DNA of 15,157 nucleotides from Anaerolineaceae bacterium (GTDB lineage: Bacteria > Planctomycetota > Phycisphaerae > FEN-1346 > JAACEH01), in NCBI GenBank assembly GCA_011682595.1, contig JAACEH010000004.1, positions 1 to 15,157 on the forward strand, given 5' to 3'. Below are positions 14,358 through 15,157 of this stretch, piece after piece. The notes below the pieces were generated by a model, which saw only the letters and a list, made by a program, of their open reading frames with translations, was not told the DNA's origin and searched no databases. How positions within the stretch are numbered: the stretch's first letter is position 1; each line of letters starts with the position of its first letter. The translations under genes were made by a program, and so were the position numbers.

Positions 14358-14644
14358 TTAAAACCGGCCGCACCCGCCGCCACGCCGCCAATAGCGAAAG
14401 CCGAACGAGTGTCATGCCTGGTTCGGCCTGATTTGAAGCTCGCCTGAAACGTCCACCGTTTGCGCTGACAGCAGAGATCACGACATCTTGCAGCGTCGAC
14501 AGTCCGGAACCGCCAATCAGGAAGCTGAAATGTCAAAGAACAGGGCAAGCTTGGGCTGCTGAACGTGCGAAAAATGCCACGTTATCGGGCGTTAGAATTC
14601 GGTGGATCATTATACCTAACCCCGCAAAACATACGTCAGACCGC

Positions 14645-15157
14645 TTAGGCCGGCGTGTCCACGTCCTGCCAGGCGGCGGCCAGGGCGGCGGGAGGCGTGG
14701 GCGAGATGACTTTGGCGTGAGCGGCAATGCGCGAAAGCGAAAATTCGTGGCCACCGGCGGCGCTTTCCAGCAGAGGTGCAGCGCGAAAGTCGTAGTGGGC
14801 CAGCAGCGGCTCGACGGACGGCGACGAGTCCAACCGCGGAAGTGTGGCCCAGAGGCCGGGCCGCCGGGTCGAAAGCAACCACTCGAGAGCCTCCACCGAC
14901 AGATCCGGGTGGTCGCACGGAGCCAGAAGCCAGGAGACCGCCGGCTCCCAGCGCATGGCGGCCAGGAGCCCGGCCATGGGGCCTTCGGCATCGCGAACGT
15001 CCGCCAGGCGAACTATCTGCGACAGGCCGGCCGGCACCTGGCCCGCTCCCAGGATGACCACCCGGGCGGTCACCTGTTCCAGCAGCCCGACCGTACGCTC
15101 GAGCCAGGTCGTACCGTCGCTGCGGATCAGGTGCTTGGGCCGTCCCATGCGCGTGCT
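14645..15157 (-). CDS. mobA: MobA-like molybdenum cofactor guanylyltransferase (5' partial)
   Basis: The frame stays open to the right edge, where the last codons read STRMGRPK; this is the second half of the nucleotide-binding signature (AGG-x-S-x-RMGRPK), so only about 10 N-terminal residues are missing. About 171 residues are present. Visible blocks are the metal/nucleotide Asp strand WLLAPCDHPDLS, GPMAGLLAAM, and the end DVDTPA, corresponding to the INTPEDL closing motif of the family. MobA attaches GMP to molybdopterin in the cytoplasm to make the bis-MGD cofactor of oxidoreductases. Related NTP-transferases (MobA-like MocA, or sugar nucleotidyltransferases) are alternatives; the motif order and short length favour MobA. 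No partner gene is visible. Confidence 0.8.
   Translation of the reverse strand, partial: STRMGRPKHLIRSDGTTWLERTVGLLEQVTARVVILGAGQVPAGLSQIVRLADVRDAEGPMAGLLAAMRWEPAVSWLLAPCDHPDLSVEALEWLLSTRRPGLWATLPRLDSSPSVEPLLAHYDFRAAPLLESAAGGHEFSLSRIAAHAKVISPTPPAALAAAWQDVDTPA

Noticed and set aside
13867..14481. 204-codon - strand frame overlapping the regulator start and DUF2924 fragment
   Set aside because: Translation is incoherent, rich in Arg, and overlaps the well-supported regulator gene in another frame.
14561..14600. Integron attC-like site (GCGTTAGA after an AACGTG/CACGTT stem)
   Set aside because: The base after GTTAGA does not fit the GTTRRRY core, no matching 5' core is placed correctly, and no cassette gene or integrase is visible.
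14609..14614. Perfect TATAAT on the - strand
   Set aside because: No convincing -35 at 16-18 bp, and the only thing downstream is the DUF2924 remnant.

Overview
The window is GC-rich and densely packed, and every gene I can identify is bacterial. Gene content suggests a Gram-negative-type bacterium: HflK/HflC, a lipoprotein signal with a lipobox, ArnT-like membrane glycosyltransferases and a DUF2924 remnant. A planctomycete/Phycisphaerae-like or other environmental genome would fit, but that placement is inference from gene content only. The window opens inside one gene (hflC-like) and closes inside another (mobA-like).

Left block (1-4690, + strand): a 5'-truncated HflC-type SPFH protein overlaps an HflK-type SPFH protein by 4 bp. 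Three very small genes (44, 49 and 43 aa) follow, each with a strong Shine-Dalgarno; each product is essentially one transmembrane helix. The second and third are clear paralogues. After a 254-bp gap rich in inverted repeats comes a complete P1B-type heavy-metal ATPase (Zn/Cd/Pb class by its TM motifs). The layout suggests a metal-efflux pump with a membrane quality-control scaffold and mini-protein partners; this is the best candidate here for an undescribed module.

Middle (4691-6650): a 272-bp intergenic region has a cluster of perfect hairpins, then a good sigma70-like promoter with an overlapping inverted repeat. It leads into a stand-alone two-domain PPK2 (polyphosphate:AMP phosphotransferase type). 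A convergent intergenic region follows.

Right block (6652-13892, all on the - strand), in transcription order: OmpR-family response regulator, histidine kinase, a GT39/ArnT-like glycosyltransferase, an unusually short nucleotide-sugar dehydrogenase, a 40-codon fragment resembling the start of a lipid-A-disaccharide-synthase N-terminal-domain protein, a second GT39 protein and a lipoprotein CX5R phosphatase. It resembles a two-component-controlled envelope glycan or lipid modification locus. In the gap between kinase and first glycosyltransferase, a perfect 9-bp direct repeat with an 11-bp period sits at the -35 position of a plausible promoter, a likely response-regulator box.

Right end (13893-15157): about 750 bp without an intact gene, containing a decayed DUF2924 gene (often carried next to site-specific recombinases), then the 3' part of a MobA-like molybdenum cofactor guanylyltransferase running off the edge on the - strand.
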